From: Flavobacteriales bacterium
Lineage (GTDB): Bacteria; Bacteroidota; Bacteroidia; Flavobacteriales; UA16
Direction of reading: 5' to 3'
DNA: 8,277 bases
Assembly (NCBI GenBank): GCA_018700255.1
Contig: JABISU010000223.1
Span: forward strand, 1-8,277
The notes under the pieces were generated by a model. It was not told the origin of the DNA. It saw only the letters and a program-made list of their open reading frames with translations, and did not search any database. The translations under genes and the position numbers were made by a program. Every line of letters begins with the position of its first letter. The first letter of the stretch is position 1. Positions 6,810 through 8,277 of the stretch are shown piece after piece.

Positions 6810-8174
6810 TTATGAAAAACTCTTCTCTTTGATAAAAAGTGTTATTATGCTACCTAACAACAAGCATATCCCAGCCAGGACCATTGAATTAATTAATTGA
6901 ATTCCTAAGAAGGTATTTCCCAATTGAGTGGTCAACCAGTTAATCCCCCCTAAAGCAGCAATTATTTGGGGGAAAACGATAAACATATTGAAAATACCCA
7001 TATACACACCCATTTTCTCTTTTGGTATTTTATCCGAAAGAATAGCATACGGCATTGACAATATACTTCCCCATGAAATACCTATTAAAGCAAAACACCA
7101 TTTCAAATTGTTTGATGATTCTGGCGATAGGAAAAGCATCCAAATAAACCCTATCCCTCCCGCGGCTAATGATAAAGAGTGAATTATTTTCCTGTTGATT
7201 TGCAGCCTCGAAGTGTAGAATGTTAGAACTAAGGCGAACACCATCGAGCTCAATCCATATACTCCCATAGAGCTTGAAACGGCATTTGCCGCCTCATTAT
7301 ATGCGCTATTTAGCACATCAAAATTTACTGCGTCTGAAGCAGGATATGGAGCCCCAAACACTGAGCCAGTTAGAGCTGGCGTAGCTGAGGACCACATCGT
7401 GAAAAATGCAAACCAACTAAAAAACTGCACTACACCCAGCTGTTTCATAACCTTAGGCATGCCCAATATGTTCTCGTATATTTCTTTTACACCAAATAAC
7501 AAACCTGAATTCTTCTTCTTATTAGATAAAAACTCATCCATATCTTCTGGTGGTGCCTCTGAAGTTTTAAATACGGTAAAGAGTATTGAACTGATAAATA
7601 CAAAAGCTCCTATGGCAAAAGCATAAAACACACTTTCAGGAATCTCTCCTGGAGCAGCTTCGTTTTTCGCTCCAAGTAAAGTCACAAACCATGGGAGGTT
7701 TGATGCAATCCAAGTACCGATTCCAATAATTAATGTTTGGACTACAAAACCGTAAGACCTCTGGCTTTCAGGAAGCTTATCAGCAACGAGCGACCTAAAT
7801 GGCTCCATACTAATATTAATACTTGCATCTAGAATCCATAAAAATCCTGCGGCCATCCACAATGCAGAGCTATATGGGAGAAAAAACAATGCCACGGAGC
7901 TTAGAATGGCACCCAACAAAAAATAGGGTCTTCTTCTACCCCACCTAGGCGACCAAGTCCTGTCACTTAAATATCCAATGATAGGCTGGACTATTAAACC
8001 AGTCAATGGAGCAGCAATCCACAACATAGGAATTTCTTCAGCACTTGCACCTAAAGTTTCAAATATGCGTGACATATTTCCTCCTTGAAGAGCGAAACCA
8101 AACTGGATCCCTAAAAAGCCAAAGCTCATATTCCAAATCTCCCAAAACCCTAGTTTCTTATTCTCCTGCTTCAT
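6810..8174 (-). CDS. MFS transporter, SLC45/sugar:proton symporter-like
   Basis: This is a 454-residue inner-membrane permease with about twelve hydrophobic segments. MSFGFLGIQFGFALQGGNMS (16-35) is the typical first helix of SLC45/plant sucrose carrier-like MFS proteins. The loop after helix 2, LSDRTWSPRWGRRRPYFLLG (69-88), is the family signature. LDASINISMEPFR (115-127) and, in the second half, KEKMGVYMGIFN (386-397) also fit. Relatives in Bacteroidota are generally thought to import maltose or other glucosides with protons; the substrate here is inferred from family only. An acidic cytoplasmic loop (about 203-225) separates the halves, and a polar extracytoplasmic insert with AYNEAANAV (291-299) follows helix 7. 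The ATG at 8174 is chosen because the only longer start is a TTG at 8195 inside a likely promoter. No carbohydrate enzyme, SusC/D pair or regulator is in the window; such partners might lie to the right. ribA follows by 36 bp on the same strand. Confidence 0.92.
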   Translation of the reverse strand: MKQENKKLGFWEIWNMSFGFLGIQFGFALQGGNMSRIFETLGASAEEIPMLWIAAPLTGLIVQPIIGYLSDRTWSPRWGRRRPYFLLGAILSSVALFFLPYSSALWMAAGFLWILDASINISMEPFRSLVADKLPESQRSYGFVVQTLIIGIGTWIASNLPWFVTLLGAKNEAAPGEIPESVFYAFAIGAFVFISSILFTVFKTSEAPPEDMDEFLSNKKKNSGLLFGVKEIYENILGMPKVMKQLGVVQFFSWFAFFTMWSSATPALTGSVFGAPYPASDAVNFDVLNSAYNEAANAVSSSMGVYGLSSMVFALVLTFYTSRLQINRKIIHSLSLAAGGIGFIWMLFLSPESSNNLKWCFALIGISWGSILSMPYAILSDKIPKEKMGVYMGIFNMFIVFPQIIAALGGINWLTTQLGNTFLGIQLINSMVLAGICLLLGSIITLFIKEKSFS

Positions 8175-8192
8175 TTTGAATATTTTTGTGAC

Positions 8193-8226
8193 CAAATCAA
8201 CCTACAAGATAATCTATTTGGCAAAA
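8193..8226 (-). promoter_or_regulatory. possible promoter of the MFS gene
   Basis: On the minus strand, TTTTG (8222-8226) is followed after 21 bp by TTGATTTG (8193-8200), a 7-of-8 match to the Bacteroidota -7 consensus TAnnTTTG at acceptable spacing from a -33 TTG. The box ends 18 nt before the ATG at 8174, leaving a short leader. The -33 bases are also the T-rich tail of the upstream terminator. An alternative box, TATCTTG (8205-8211), overlaps the spacer. Confidence 0.35.
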
Positions 8227-8256
8227 CAAAAGCGCCAATCCGAAGATTGGCGCTTT
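8222..8256 (-). terminator. intrinsic terminator with cUUCGg loop for an unseen minus-strand gene
   Basis: AAAGCGCCAATC (8229-8240) and GATTGGCGCTTT (8245-8256) form a perfect 12-bp stem with a 4-nt loop. Read on the minus strand, the loop is UUCG closed by C-G, a very stable tetraloop, and the stem is followed by TTTTGTTTTG (down to 8221). The plus-strand tail is a poorer T run (CTTTCTTAACT). The hairpin therefore most likely ends a minus-strand gene lying beyond the right edge, though weak two-way action is possible. The last ~20 bases (8258-8277) hold no recognisable gene. Confidence 0.85.
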
Positions 8257-8277
8257 CTTAACTAATTTATCTCTTAA

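Noticed and set aside
8175..8195. A TTG start for the MFS transporter at 8195
   Set aside because: A rare start, only seven residues longer, and inside the best promoter match; the ATG at 8174 gives the usual N-terminus.
1..8277. A defence system, mobile element or biosynthetic cluster
   Set aside because: All seven genes fall in common chromosomal families; no direct repeats, transposase, integrase, toxin-antitoxin pair or nuclease was seen.

Overview
The window looks like chromosome from a free-living, probably marine or aquatic member of the Bacteroidota, most likely Flavobacteriales. This is inferred from four things: a type IX secretion (T9SS) C-terminal sorting domain on a large acidic surface protein, an S46 dipeptidyl-peptidase, promoter-like TAnnTTTG boxes close to start codons, and a lack of Shine-Dalgarno sequences. 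Base composition looks moderately AT-rich by eye. I see no tRNA, rRNA, CRISPR array, insertion sequence, phage gene or integration site.

Layout. (1) Positions 1-3245, minus strand: a 626-residue secreted or surface protein with a T9SS tail, followed 22 bp downstream by the first 447 codons of an S46 peptidase whose 3' end lies off the left edge. There is no terminator between them, so they may be co-transcribed. (2) Positions 3268-4846, plus strand: yaaA (peroxide-stress protein) and, 9 bp later, an FKBP-type peptidyl-prolyl isomerase lipoprotein. This two-gene unit ends in a strong intrinsic terminator. yaaA and the T9SS gene are divergent with only 22 bp between start codons. (3) Positions 4890-6161, plus strand: a DUF819 multi-pass membrane protein, convergent with the next gene across 12 bp and with no terminator. 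(4) Positions 6174-8174, minus strand: an MFS sugar-type transporter upstream of a stand-alone ribA (GTP cyclohydrolase II). ribA seems to have its own promoter box immediately before its start. (5) Right edge: a perfect 12-bp hairpin that reads as an intrinsic terminator on the minus strand with a cUUCGg loop. It probably closes an unseen minus-strand gene to the right and insulates the transporter.

The genes do not form one obvious pathway. The left end concerns exported proteins (surface protein and peptide degradation), the middle stress response and envelope protein folding, and the right end transport and riboflavin synthesis. I found no convincing evidence for a previously undescribed multi-gene system. 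The most rewarding items are the modular T9SS protein, the uncharacterised DUF819 transporter-like protein, and the crowded, possibly leaderless promoters. Every stretch longer than about 110 bp is covered by a gene.
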